A stretch of DNA of 64,000 bases, from contig NW_020167521.1 of the NCBI RefSeq assembly GCF_001641265.1, forward strand, positions 1,798,001 to 1,862,000, read 5' to 3'. Every line of letters starts with the position of its first letter. Positions within the stretch are counted from its first letter, which is position 1. The notes beneath the pieces were generated by a model, which searched no databases, had not been told where the DNA came from, and worked only from the letters and a program-made list of their open reading frames with translations. This stretch comes from Pseudogymnoascus destructans (taxonomy: Eukaryota; Ascomycota; Leotiomycetes; Thelebolales; Thelebolaceae). Shown here piece by piece: positions 31,352 to 42,927 of this stretch. The position numbers and the translations under genes are program-made.

Positions 31352-33337
31352 TCAGAGCATGCCTTCCTCGCCGATGCCGGGGAGGCCGGGGACGTTGACG
31401 TTGATGCCGCCGTTGATGTTGCTGAGGCCGGCTGCTTGGAGGTGGCCGTTGAGCTTCATCTCGGGGTTGCAGGGCGGGGAGTGTTGTTTGTGGTATTTGA
31501 GACCGTTCAAGTTCTTGTATCGCTTGCCGCAGACGTCGCACTTGTAAGGCTTCTGCTTCTCCATGCCAAGAGTACCAGGATATGGAGCGGAGGTCTCGGG
31601 GTTGACGATTGAGAATGTTCCGTCGCCGTTCTCATGTAATTGCTGAGTTTGATGGCCGTGGGTCTTGTGGTATCTAAAATTGTATTAATATCATATCACG
31701 CATCGGGTAAGCACCTAAACTTACTTGAGACCGTTCTGGTTCTTGTACGCCTTCTCGCATCCAATAACAGGACAGCGGAAAGGCTTGTGCTCCTCTCCGC
31801 CCATCATCATCGCCGCCGAAGCATTTCCAAATCCTTGCATTTGCATCATCTGCTGCTGGCGGAGTCTCCGCACGAGGTCGTCGTTATTCGCAAACTGGCC
31901 GTTTCCGAGTCCGAACTGCGCAAACTGTTGTTGGAGGGCCTTCTGGTTCCCAAATCCGCCGTTCGGGCTAAACAGCCTCTTCGCAGGCTCGTCGATGCAG
32001 AGCTCCAGGCCCAAGTCGTTGCCGAACCCGTAGGGGAAGTTCATATTGTTCGTATTCATGTTCATGTTCCCGATGTTGTTCATGTCCATATTCATCGTGT
32101 TGAAGTCATCATCCAGTTCTGCTGGGGTGCCTGGTATGGAAATGTCAGGAGAGAATTTGGGATTATTTTGCTGGGAAAGCTGAGCGTTCAGGGTTGGCGT
32201 GTTGACAGATGAGACTGTCGGGTTGTTCTGGAAACCAAAACCTGCGGCGGAGGGGGTGCTTGGCTGGGACGTACGAAGGCCTTGATGTAGCATTCCACCA
32301 GTATTGGTCATGTTATTCTGTCGTTGTTGCTGTCCAAACATCGACTGCGGTGCAACCGGCCGATTGACAGAGCCATCCACTGGATCCATAGGGCCAACTG
32401 GGTCGTCCATCTCCATGTCCTCCACTCCGTCCATATCATCTCCTCCCGAAGGTTGGGCAATCTTCTGTGTGGGCGTAGAAGGGTTGGATTGTTGGCGACG
32501 CATTTGCTGGATTCCTCCGGTAAGTGTCGAGATTCCGCCAGCTGGCTTATTGGCATTGAACCCGCCATTCTGAGACCGTTGGTGCTGTTGCTGTCTCTGT
32601 TGCTGTGCTTGTTGCTGGACCGAGTTGGCCGCCTGCGAGGCGATGGCGGCTTTGCTGTTGGGCTGCTGCTGGTCCCTCACTTGTTGCTGCTGCGCTGCAG
32701 TTCGCAGTGATTGTGGGGTCTGCTGGGCGTGGCATTCTTCGTAATGTTGGAGGAGATCGTGGAGAGTTGGTAGCGTGTGGCCACAGCAAGAGAAATCGCG
32801 CATGAAATTCGCCTCAAGTTTTGGCAGGTATGATGACGAGTGATATGATGGTGACTGGTAAGGGAACGGCGAGGTACCTGCCATGATAATACTGTGGAAT
32901 GTCAGAGTCGTCCCCGGCTGCGGCGCATGCATGATTGGTATCGGATGAAAGGTGAGACATGGACTCGGTGATAAAGAGCCATTATAACATCGTTTCAAGA
33001 AGAAGGGGTAAACTCACTCATCTCGAATCCATGATCCCACAGAGACGCCACCCCAGCTCATGCCGCCAACAAGGCTGCCTGCCAGACTCTCTCGTCGGGG
33101 TCGTTGGTCGAGGTTTCTTGGGTTGTTCATGGAAATGGGTTTCGCGGAGACGAAGGACTCCTGGCGAGGGCGACCGCCATTCTGGTCGTATGCTGAGGCG
33201 CTCATGATTGCTGATATTCTCGAGTCGTCGACGCCGGAGTTAAATCTTGCAGTCGCAGACTTGGTGCCTTGGGATGATGGTGACGATGAGGCGTTTCGTG
33301 ATGGTGTGGCAATATCGATAGGTGATGTTGTCGTCAT
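31352..33337 (-). CDS. sfp1: Sfp1-like C2H2 zinc-finger transcription factor
   Basis: Exons: 33337-33018, 32891-31725, 31673-31352, with introns of 126 and 51 nt; 602 aa. Yeast Sfp1 controls ribosome-biogenesis and cell-size genes downstream of TORC1. Family hallmarks are visible. An N-terminal split finger is CCGHTLPTLHDLLQHYEECH. A long Gln/Asn-rich middle carries the acidic MDGVEDMEMDDP. Two C-terminal fingers are CPVIGCEKAYKNQNGLKYH..H and CDVCGKRYKNLNGLKYHKQH, with the linker GTLGMEKQKPYK. The RPRRESLAGSLVGGMSWGG motif in exon 1 is shared by filamentous-fungal members. The ATG at 33337 is the first in frame; 33205 is an alternative. It is flanked on both sides by long gene-poor intervals. 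Confidence 0.85.
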
Positions 33338-34036
33338 CGTCAGTAGTGCGAAAGACGGGGCTCACGGCGATGCAAAACAGATTCGGGTGAAGATAGATAA
33401 TATCTACTTCGTCGTTGCCAGAGTAGGGGTGAGGTGAGGTTGAAAGACAATAAATTCGACAACGCCCGGCAGCAACACTTTTGTTGGAAACCCACCAGGT
33501 GCATTCGACTATGCAATCTGGATAAACAAGTCGGAGCGGGCAGGGTGGTACTTTAGTGGCTATAGGATGAAGTACACAAGCGCAGAGTAGTAGTAGTAGT
33601 AGGAGGCGGATGGGATGGGTGTGGGGCTTTGGGGCTTTGGGTTGGGTAGAGTAGAGTGAGTAGATGGGTAGTGTGAGTAATGTACTCCAGAGTACATTAC
33701 GGTACGGCTCAGTGGGCGGGCCATGGGATGAAACAGCCATAGAGCGAGCGACCAAGCCAGTTCTAGTCGTAGGCTCGAAGTAGTGGCAAGTAGTGGCAAG
33801 TAGACTGGGTATCTAATACTCGACTAATATTCTTCGGTAGTAGTTTTAGTAGGAGTTATACGGTTAGTCGAGTATAGTCGAATAGAGTAGTGTATAGTAG
33901 TTGAGTATAGCCGGGTATACTACTTATTTACTAACTACTCTACTTACTCACCTCTCACCTACTTACTCACCTACTTCCTACTTACTTACTTACTCACTAC
34001 TAGGAGAGCAGTCAAGAAGAATCCCAAGGCGACGTT

Positions 34037-34171
34037 TACCAGCATCGTCTACCAGCATCGTCTACCAGCATCGTCTACCAGCATCGTCTACCAGCATCGT
34101 CTACCAGCATCGTCTACCAGCATCGTCTACCAGCATCGTCTACCAGCATCGTCTACCAGCATCGTTTACCA
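34037..34171. repeat. 13-bp minisatellite (TACCAGCATCGTC)
   Basis: About ten head-to-tail units with almost no variation; the edge units carry TTTACC instead of TCTACC. There are no spacers, so it is not a CRISPR array. Confidence 0.95.
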
Positions 34172-35053
34172 GCATCCCAAAAGCACCTCTTGTGTTATTG
34201 TATTAGCTGACTTAGCGTTAGAGTTATGGTGCCTCTAGAGCCAGTTAACTGGTTTACCAGCCTTGCATTTGGTACTTAAGGGAACTAATTACGACCGTAC
34301 CACTCGCGGTACCAGTACAACCACTTAACTCCTTGGGAGTAGAGACAGCAGTAGTACTGTAGAGGAGAGGAGAACTCGTTGGATGTCGAGTAAAACCATC
34401 TCCACTCTCCACTGTACTGGTCCTCCTCTAGTCCACTAGTACAGTACTTACTGTACGTATTGGGTACTGCATGCACATGCAGACGGACGTGCAGTACAGA
34501 CTGCACATGTACTTTCTGTGTATGGTGGATATGGTGGATATGGTGGATATGGTGGATATGCTGGATATGCTGGATGCTGGATGCTAGATGCTGGATGCTG
34601 GATGCTGGATGCTAGATGCTGGATGCTGGATAGATTGACTTGACGTGGATGCTAGGTGGTGGACTGCACTAGGCCAATTTAGAAGCTGCTTTGCTCCGTT
34701 TTGTAGCAGCAAGGGACCCCTGTCTAACATACTATATATGTAGTTAGTATAATAGCTTGGCATTCAATCTAACTAAATATAGTAATATAAAAAATTGATT
34801 CTTACTGTACGATTTGAAGCCTAGAACTAGTGATTTGGTGATTTGACTATTGTATAGATGGATTTTAGCTGGATTTCAGTGTATTCTAGCTAACAACTAA
34901 CAACTAACAACTAACGCCCCTTTTCCAAACTAGGATACTCTGCTAACTCACCAGCTTTCGCCCTCATTGTGGCATTAGATATACCTGTTGCAAAGAAGCA
35001 TAGGTATTAAAAGCTCGAAAGAAGATGCCTCCTCTTATAGCCAAAGGTAGAAG

Positions 35054-35409
35054 TGTAACGCTACTTCCTATCTAATAGGATGCATAGAGGTTCCTTGTGT
35101 AAGGTTAACTTAACAGAGGAGGCAGGAGATTAAACACAAAGGCTTTCTAAGTAATACGTTATAGTATTGTAAAGAATACTATATTGAGTTGAGCACGAAA
35201 GAAATACTATCTACTTATATAGTGGCGTCATGCTAAAGGGAATAGTTGGAATAGTAGACTCCCTTACTATTCCTGCTATTCCGTTACATGTAGGGAATAG
35301 TAGGAATAGTAGACTCCATCACTATTCCTGCTATTCCTGCTATTCTGTCACATGCATGCCCTAGTTAGAATAGTAAACTCTCTAACTATTCCTCCTATTC
35401 TGTTATGTT
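35054..35409 (-). mobile_element. LTR fragment related to family 1
   Basis: The minus strand shares with family 1 the block CTATATAAGTAGATAGTATT, the AGTTGAGCACG, TCCTCTGTTAAG-type and terminal GCGTTACA words, but the distal part is different: a block of AGGAATAGTAGGAATAG repeats in place of the GAGTCC repeats of family 1. The 3' boundary is uncertain. A sister copy lies at 46479-46910. Confidence 0.6.
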
Positions 35410-35455
35410 ACTATAGTCTAGCCCCACTAGCCCCATAACCATGACTGTAATGGTG

Positions 35456-36140
35456 GGTGCACCAGATGTGAGAATCTAGCCACCTAAGGAAGGGATGATT
35501 TTACTAAGACAACACACTGTCTTAGGAAACAGAGCCAAAGGGTTGTAGCTTCGACTATTCCACAACGCAGCAACCAGGTGTATGATGTAGTGAAGTGGTT
35601 CAGACAAGTTGTAACAAATGTTGAGTCTGAGAACTCAGGGGTAAGTCAGATGTTAGCACCTCACTGACTTTTCAGAAACAAAGAATAACAAGATCAATGC
35701 TTGGAAGCTTGGAAAAGACGTGGAAGTATGTGATAGTCGATTTACTGTATTGTCTGCTTGGCCTTTCTTAAGGAAAGGGCAATCCTATTTATGCCAAAGG
35801 AGTGTAGTTCTCTCATTTTCCAAGACTTTCCATGACTAACCAGGCTTGGTAACTGTATTAGAAATTAAGTGCGACCCACAACTAGCTTGCTAATCATGTA
35901 GTGAACGTAAGAGAATCCCATAGAACCATCTCTTGGGTTTCTAGCCTATACGAAGTGAAAGGAGGTCCAAGGTCAGAGTACCCCTATAGACAAATTATGT
36001 CATAACTTAACCAATCTTGTGGGTAACTAAGGAGCGATGACATGTAATGAATCATAGAGGGTTGTAAAAGCTTCTAGAGCTATCATTCATGTTCCTAGGC
36101 CTCTAGTTGGTAGAGATATGCCATGTGGTAGTATTGGCCC
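35456..36140 (+). mobile_element. LTR family 2, 3'-truncated copy
   Basis: It begins TGTAATGGTGGGTGCACC and follows the family 2 LTR until about 36140, lacking the last 250-300 bp. It shares with the inverted copy at 36221-37172 an insertion of about 40 bp (ATTAAGTGCGACCCACAAC within it) that is absent from 24383-25771 and 43991-44917, so these two are one subfamily. Confidence 0.85.
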
Positions 36141-36220
36141 ACCCCCTTAAGGAGGAGATTTTCTTAATAACTTGTGTGTCCAAATGATATGCCGTGATAT
36201 ATGTAGTATAAACAGATGTA

Positions 36221-37172
36221 TGTCATACTGACATTCATTGCACTGAGTTTGCTATCAAACTCAAGAGCAAACTTAGAAATCTCCTCCTCAAACCTACAAG
36301 TCACTATACATATTTTGGCTTGTCACACCAACAACAAGAGCAATACTACTCAACGATTGCTACAACCCTCTATGATTCATTACATGTCATTGCTCCTTAG
36401 TTACTGGGCTGATATGACCACATAGCATATCTCTACAACCCTCTATGATTCATTACATGACATCACTCCTTAGTTACTGGGCTAATACTACACATGACAT
36501 ATCTCTATCAACTAGAGGCCTAGAAACATGAACGATAGCTCTAGAAGCTTTTACAACCCTCTATGATTCATTACACGTCATCGCTCCTTAGTTACCCACA
36601 AGATTGGTTAAGTTATGACATAATTTGTCTATAGGGGTACTCTGACCTTGGACCTCCTTTCACTTCGTATAGGCTAGAAACCCAAGAGATGGTTCTATGG
36701 GATTCTCTGACGTTCACTACATGATTAGCAAGCTAGTTGTGGGTCGCACTTGATTTCTAATACAGTTACCAAGCCTGGTTAGTCATGGAAAGTCTTGGAA
36801 AATGAGAGAACTACACTCCTTTGGCATAAATAGGATTGCCCTTTCCTTAAGAAAGGGCAAGCAGACAATACAGTAAATCGACTATCACATACTTCCACGT
36901 CTTTTCCAAGCTTCCAAGCATTGATCTTGTTATTCTTTGTTTCTGAAAAGTCAGTGAGGTGCTAACATCTGACTTACCCCTGAGTTCTCAGACTCAACAT
37001 TTGTTACAACTTGTCTGAACCACTTCACTACATCATACACCTGGTTGCTGCGTTGTGGAATAGTCGAAGCTACAACCCTTTGGCTCTGTTTCCTAAGACA
37101 GTGTGTTGTCTTAGTAAAATCATCCCTTCCTTGGGTGGCTAGATTCTCACATCTGGTGCACCCACCATTACA
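36221..37172 (-). mobile_element. Solo LTR, family 2, with ATGTA target duplication
   Basis: 952 bp, the reverse orientation of the preceding copy; termini TGTCATACTGAC...CACCATTACA. It is flanked by ATGTA at 36216-36220 and 37173-37177. Together with 35456-36140 it forms a head-to-head inverted repeat with arms of about 690 bp and a spacer under 100 bp plus the extra LTR end. Confidence 0.92.
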
Positions 37173-37234
37173 ATGTAGTAGAAGAGTTTGCAGCAATCGT
37201 TGAGTAGTATTGCTCTTGTTGTTGGTGTGATAAG

Positions 37235-37485
37235 TGTAAGGACACAGGGCACCCAGCTTACAGTAATAGCATATGAGAGTGCGAGTCGGAGGCTAAATGG
37301 ATGCTATCCTATAGGTCTACTACGAAGGATACAAAAAAGATGAAGGGGGAACCCCGTGAGTCGATTGTCTCAAGTACCCGAAACCCATCCGACTCGGTTC
37401 CGACTCGGTTAGCCCACCCAAATGATCACTCGTGACCCCGCAGCTACCCAGAGTCTACTCCCTAGAATGGGAAGGCATCCTTACA
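37235..37485 (-). repeat. Gypsy 3' LTR
   Basis: 251 bp, about 85-90 percent similar by eye to 44946-45195 and 45220-45478 (the last in the opposite orientation). Confidence 0.9.
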
Positions 37486-37908
37486 CTACCCCCCTCCTAA
37501 GAGAGTGCTTTGTCCGCAAAGCATGCCATCAGGGTCCTTTCCGTAACCTCTCTGAATGGTATCCGTAAGCTGGGCGTTCCTTGGTGAAAATTCAGGCGGT
37601 ACGTGCATCAGTAACTCCCCCGTTTGTACAATGTGTCGGGAATTTGCTTTGTGTGCGGAGGTGGCTGTTCTTGAAGGGTACCGTAACACCACCTCGTGGA
37701 ATGCGACACTGGAGTTGGCTTTGTTCAATCTCACTTTCCATCTTGGTGGTCTGAATGGGCACCGGGAAGTATCCGCTAAGCGTTTGAGTTGAACCTTCGT
37801 AAATGTGAAAGGGGGAGTGATCGCGCTAGCCCGATTCAGAATTTATTGTTGTAAGCCAACATTTGAGTACTCCGCTTCGCCCACCTCTTCCTGTTTTTCC
37901 CTTACAAC

Positions 37909-38754
37909 ATGCCAACGGTATCCACGTCGAGACTGGTAAGTGGCCCCCTCCATTCCTATAGCTGTATACTAACTGATTGTTTAGAATACAACAATCCACA
38001 CAAACGAGTAGGTGACGGGAACGCGCTCGGCGCTCAAGTGATAATGTGGGCTTGGCTGACAGGAGCATAGATCCCGAACAATTGACGATGCCGATCCCCA
38101 CGCCTGCCGGAGCCCTCTCAGTCACTTTCCGGGTCCTGTGTCTGCGCTGTCCAGGCGCACGATTGCGTCTGGTCTCCCTCGAGCTCAAAGTGCGAGTACT
38201 GCACTACGCAGCACTCCACCTGTGTCCCAGTGAGTTTTCTTGTGGTGTTCTGTTTGTTGGTTGGCTGTTGCTAACCATTTGGGGGAATAGCTGCCCTGGT
38301 TCCTCGATGAGGAATACCGCGCCCTCATTGCCACAGAAGCGACAATCCCTCTCGTCGCCGCAGAAGTCGCGGCCGCTGCCTCAGAGGCAAATCGGGTGGC
38401 CCTCATGGCTGCCCAAAGTGTTCCCAAGTTTCGTTCCGTCGTGGAGCGCGACTCCTACGAGGAGCTCCGCACCACGCACGCCGCCATCGAGGTGGGTATG
38501 GGCATGAGTATACCCCTGTCCTGTGTTGTTTCAGTGCTGACACGGTTCAGCAAATCCGGTTGTCGCTGCGCCGTCTTCGGACGGAGCAGGGGAGCATGCT
38601 GGCTCTTTTGGGGGAAGTGGTGGCTTCCCTGGGCAGACTTCCTGCCGTCGCTGTCACTGTGACGGTCCCGGACCGCACTGGGGGGAGGAGGAAGAGGGGT
38701 AAGGAGGAGGGCACCATTGGTGCAGGTTATGGGGAGGGGGAGAATGGGGAGTAG
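37909..38754 (+). pseudogene. Antisense intron-containing ORF inside the Gypsy element, Cys-rich then coiled coil
   Basis: On the strand opposite to pol, between the end of integrase and the polypurine tract. ATG 37909; exon 37909-37935; intron 37936-37984 (GTAAGT, ACTAAC branch); later exons ending at 38229, 38291-38491 and 38551-38754, with introns 38230-38290 and 38492-38550. The last two junctions preserve frame. The translated segments give VTFRVLCLRC, then KCEYCTTQHSTCVP (a possible Zn-binding CxxC...CxxC..C module), then PWFLDEEY and an Ala/Glu-rich helical stretch followed by EQGSMLALLGEVVASLGR and a basic tail. A CTGCG duplication appears reduced to one copy near 38135, breaking the frame, and the region 38008-38055 is also disturbed, so this copy is damaged. 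The product is unknown. Confidence 0.55.
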
Positions 38755-38927
38755 GGTGGAGGGAGGCCCTGTGTCGGAGGGGACTTGGGCCTGACTCTTC
38801 GCGTGGGGTCGCTTCGACCCCTCGTCTCTCTCAGTGGTAGCTGCTTGTTGCGATGCCGGTGAGACGTTTGGGAAGGGTGGCTCTCGCAAGGGTTATGGTG
38901 GTAAGTGCGCCCTGGCTCAGAGGGTAG

Positions 38928-40860
38928 TTAGTTTAGGGTCGTAGGTAGCAACGACTCTGTTTTTCCTGCTTTGTTGTCCCTCCTGTGATCATAGTTTTGT
39001 TCCTCGCCCGCCTCCCATGCTGTAACCCATCCGAGTAGTTCTTGAGGTGGAACTGGTAAATCCGGGTATTCCGTGTGAAACTCTCTGAGTTTATAGGGAG
39101 AGTTCATAAAGTTCGACGCTGGGTACCACTCTGGGTCCGGATCGTATCCTACCCAACTAACCCGGTATTGTAGTTGCTTCTGTCGGAGCCTCACGGCGAG
39201 GATCTTTTCCACTTCCCATTCCTTTACGCCATCTATCACTTCGTTGCTAGGCTCAGGCAGATCCTGACCAGGTAGGGGGTTGTTCGGATCCTTCATGAGG
39301 ACGTCTGGTGAGAACACATCGTGTATTTGAGAACTGGTAGGTAGTTCCAATCGAAATGCGTGACCAATCTGTCCCAACACCATATATGGTCTGACCCATT
39401 GTTGGCCCAACTTGCGGCTAGGGCGAGAGTTCTTCAAATTTTTGGTCAATAGGTACACTCTATCTCCTATGTCCCAGTCGATGGCCCTTCGGCGTCGATT
39501 CGTGTGCTTAGACATTTTCTCTTGTGCCTTTGCCATGTTTTCCTTTGTGTGGACCCATGCGGTATGCATTCGGTCTGCAACCGCCTTGGCTTCCTCTCAG
39601 TTTAGAGTCTCCCGGGGGTTTGTGCTTTTCGGAGTGTTCCAATCCCAACTCGTACGCGGATCGGTTCTGTACTTGAGTCGGTAGGGGGTCATGCCAATGG
39701 ATGCGTGGGGGAGTGTCATTTGCACACAGTCCATTATGGGGATGAGTTCGCTCCAGTTATCCTGGTAATGGGATACGAAAGGCCTCAGTCTCTGATCGAT
39801 GTATCAGTTCATGATTTCCATCTGTCCGTCGGTCTGCTTATGATAGGCAGTCAACAGCTTAACCTTAACACCGATAATTCGACAGAACTCCTGCCAAAAG
39901 GATGATACGAATTGGGGTCCACGGTCGCTTACAATCAACTCCGGAGTGTGTCCGAATCAGTATATCCATTCGATGAACAATTGTGCCATTTGCCGGGCAG
40001 TTGTGGTTTTGTAGCAAGGTATGGTCACCGAACTCTTTCCGAGTCAGTCAATAAACACTAAGATGCTGTCGTATCCGTGCTTGTCCCTTGGGAACTCCTT
40101 GAAGTCCATGGTGAGGTGTTCATAGGATATTCAGGTATGGGCAGCAGGTGTAGGAATCCTTGTTGCTTGGTGACATTGGTATGAGAAAGCCGACATGTCA
40201 CACAATTCTTCACATAGCGCAAACAATCCGCTTCCATCCCGACCCAGTGGCTTCGGGGCAATCAATTGATAGGTTTTCCGGCTGCTAGGATGTGCCACTG
40301 ACACCTGGTCATGCGCTTCTCGGATTAGTTTCGTACATAGCTCGGTGTGACAGTTCACACATAGCCAGCCTTTGTATAGAAGAAGCCGGCCGTTCAACGC
40401 GAACCTGTCAGGTAGGGGGTGTTTCGCATGTGTCTCTGTAAACGACTCTCTGTTGTCCTCACATAAAGCCTCTATTAAATCGAAAGGCATCTGGGGCTTG
40501 GGGGTGTCCATCGAATTAATGGATGCTATGTAGCTCTCGGCAAGTTCGGTGCTGATTTGGGGGTGCAGGCGGCTTGGACCTAACAATACCCTCGCCCTAC
40601 TATCAAGCTTGACTTTCTGCTGCGTTACCAAGTCTTGGTCTCTTCGGCTCAGAATATCTGCCTTCTGGTTATTCTTGCCCGTGGTGTACGTAATGCAGAA
40701 GTTGAAGTCAGAGAGTAGTTCCATCCACCTAACCTGCTTCGCGGTGAGAACCTTGGTAGACATGAAATATTCCAGCGAACGGTGGTCAGTGTAAACGTCG
40801 ACTCGGTGGTGCACCGAAGCCAACTCGGGCCTCCATTTTCTGAAGGCCTTTACTATTGCG
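38928..40860 (-). pseudogene. Gypsy RNase H, integrase and chromodomain
   Basis: Minus strand. 40823-40131 holds the RNase H end (VDVYTDHRSLEYFM, YTTGKNNQKADILSRR) and the integrase HHCC zinc-binding segment (CVTCRLSHTNVTKQQG, one frame over). 39569-38928 holds the integrase C-terminus (WDIGDRVYLLTKNLK, GPY-type loop) and a chromodomain (EWEVEKILAVR...YRVSWVGYDPDPEWYPASN). The central integrase core between 39600 and 40060 is broken by in-frame TGA codons. Confidence 0.85.
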
Positions 40861-40865
40861 AATAG

Positions 40866-42100
40866 TTACTTGTCGTGGATCTCCCAGTTGATCTCGTGTC
40901 TGGATAGGACATGACTGTAGAAGCTTACGGGGTACCACCACTTGTCAGGGTGTTCTTGGGAGAGGACACCAGCTACGACTCCATCGGAGGAATCTGTCTC
41001 CAGCATCGTAGGCAATTCGGGGTTGAAGTGGTGAAGTGCCTGTACTGCTAGGAGTTGCCGGCGCAATTCCTCAAAAGCAGCCTCACATTCGTCTGTCCAT
41101 CGGAATGGCTCCGAGGGACTAGTGATGGTAGTGAGGGGCTTTGCTATTTTGCCAAAATTATGAATGAATTGTCTATAGAAGCCACAGAATCCCAGATAGG
41201 ACTTCACAACTGTAACAGTGGTCAGTCGGATCCAGTTACGAAGGGGTTCAATTTTGTCAGGGTCCGCTTCGACACCGGAGGTAGTGAGAACGTAACCCAA
41301 GTATTTTGTCCTGGTGACGTTGAACTCGCATTTATTCAAATCGGCTTGGAGTCCAGCTTCTCGGAGACACTGTAGGACCTTATGCACATGCTCTATGTGT
41401 TTCGTAGGGTCCTCTGAATAGATTAGGATGTCATCTAAGTATGCGGTACAGAAGTCGTCTAAGTATTGCATCAGGACGTCATTCATATACCGCTGATAGG
41501 TTGCGGGACCGTTCATTAGTCCAAACGGCAGCACTTTGCACTTATAGGATCCATAGCGAGTCCGAAAGGTCGTGTACTCTTCCAAGTCGGGGTGCATCCG
41601 TATGCAATGGAAGGCTTGTCTAATATCTAGCTTCGTGAAGATTTTGGCTTTCGACACCCGTCCTAGTAGTTCATCGATACGTGGGATGGGGTAGGGATCG
41701 TTCTGGGTGAGACCATTTAACTTCCGGTAATCGATGCAAAATCTTAATTTACCATCCGCTTTCTTTACGAATAGGATAGGGGACACGAAGGGGCTGTTGC
41801 TGTTGATGATGAATCCCTTTTCCAGGTTTTCCAGCAGGTATTGCTTGGTAGCCTTAAGCTCTTCAGTGCCTTGTCAGTATAGCGGGGAGAAGGCGTTTGG
41901 TAAAGGAGCTTCGAGCTGTATCTTATGGTCATATATGCGGTGTGGAGGGATCTGATCTGATTCTGACTTCGAAAAGACATCGGGATAGCTTCGGTGCATA
42001 TGCGGGAGTTTCTGTTGGATGAGGTGAAGTGTTTCTGCATCCTCGTCCAATTCCTTTTCATGAATGATCTGATCGATTTTGTAGGTGCTAGTCTAAAAGA
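40866..42100 (-). pseudogene. Gypsy reverse transcriptase
   Basis: Minus strand. 41786-40866 reads SPILFVKKADGKLRFCIDYR, LPFGLMNGPATYQRYMN and the catalytic AYLDDILIYS, then the RT connection (GFCGFYRQFIHNF). A TAA (CAA to TAA) at 40868-40870 interrupts KQLFAIV at the start of RNase H. A TGA at 41874-41876 breaks the N-terminal part. Confidence 0.9.
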
Positions 42101-42399
42101 ACTCGGAGTCGCTTCGCATCATCTCGTGGTGGAAAGCATTTGCACTGATTTCGCAGATATGCATGGGCGTAAACCTATGTACTAGGGGAGAAACCTCCTG
42201 GTTTCGGGTAGGGCTCGGTGGCATATCAGTGATATCTTCATAGCCTGAAGTTATTACTTTCATGTTCATCGAGCATCTGCCTGCGCGGCGTCTGTCTTCG
42301 CGGTGGATTGCATCATCCCTGCGATTCGCATCCGGCTGGTATGTGGGATGTCGAATGGACGTTTCTTGCATGTAGTAGGGCAAGGTGATCTCCTTGCTC

Positions 42400-42745
42400 C
42401 AGCTAGGAGTCGGCGGGTACTCCTTTGGCCATACTAACCGGCTCTTTGCAGAGTCGAGTAGTATTCAGAAGCGGCTGAAAAGCTTCTTCCCAATTATGAC
42501 ATCTTGTGCTCCGAGGTCCAGGAGTACAAAGGGGCAGTTATATATCTGGCGTCCTTCGACTGTTAAGTGTAACCGAATATACTCCGATACGTAGCCTTGG
42601 ATTTTGCGCTGAAATCCACGTATGGGTACAGAGTAGGGTAGTTTCCGTATGGGGCTCTGAAGCGCTTTCGACAGTCATATTGCGATTATTAATGACAAGG
42701 TAGCCATTTGCTCCTGTGTCTGCTAGGGACTTCGTTTTGTTCATA
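42400..42745 (-). pseudogene. Gypsy aspartic protease remnant
   Basis: Minus strand frame 42744-42538 contains the active-site triad in ADTGANGYLV, followed after a break by the LGAQDVIIGKK-like segment near 42500 (read on the minus strand), as in retropepsins. Confidence 0.65.
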
Positions 42746-42927
42746 CTCAGGGTCGTGTCGACTAAGAATTGGGTACCTCCCAGGAGTTCTCGTAAGTCTA
42801 GTCCTTGCAGGTCACATTTGCATAGACCTAGGAAGGAGCCTTCTCCTAGGCCTCGTCATTTTTCTCTAGGGACGCATCCAATTGAAGTTCCACGGCTTCC
42901 TCCCATTGTTCTTCTGCCTCAGGGTCG

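Larger units (their letters stand above)
33338..35455. other. Gene-poor region with simple repeats and an LTR fragment
   Basis: The first 500 bp are the presumed promoter of the zinc-finger gene. From 33800 onward there is only simple sequence: TAGTCGAGTA and TTACTCACC words, a 13-bp minisatellite, 9-bp ATGGTGGAT units at about 34525-34560 and GATGCTG units to 34630. From about 34700 it is AT-rich with retroelement fragments. Confidence 0.5.

Noticed and set aside
34037..34171. Regular 13-bp repeats as a regulatory array
   Set aside because: No spacers, no conserved context and surrounded by other simple repeats; treated as a minisatellite.
37235..37485. Telomeric or subtelomeric repeat interpretation of the TGTAAGGA repeats
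   Set aside because: They are paired LTRs with a polypurine tract, a primer site and target duplications; no TTAGGG arrays are present.
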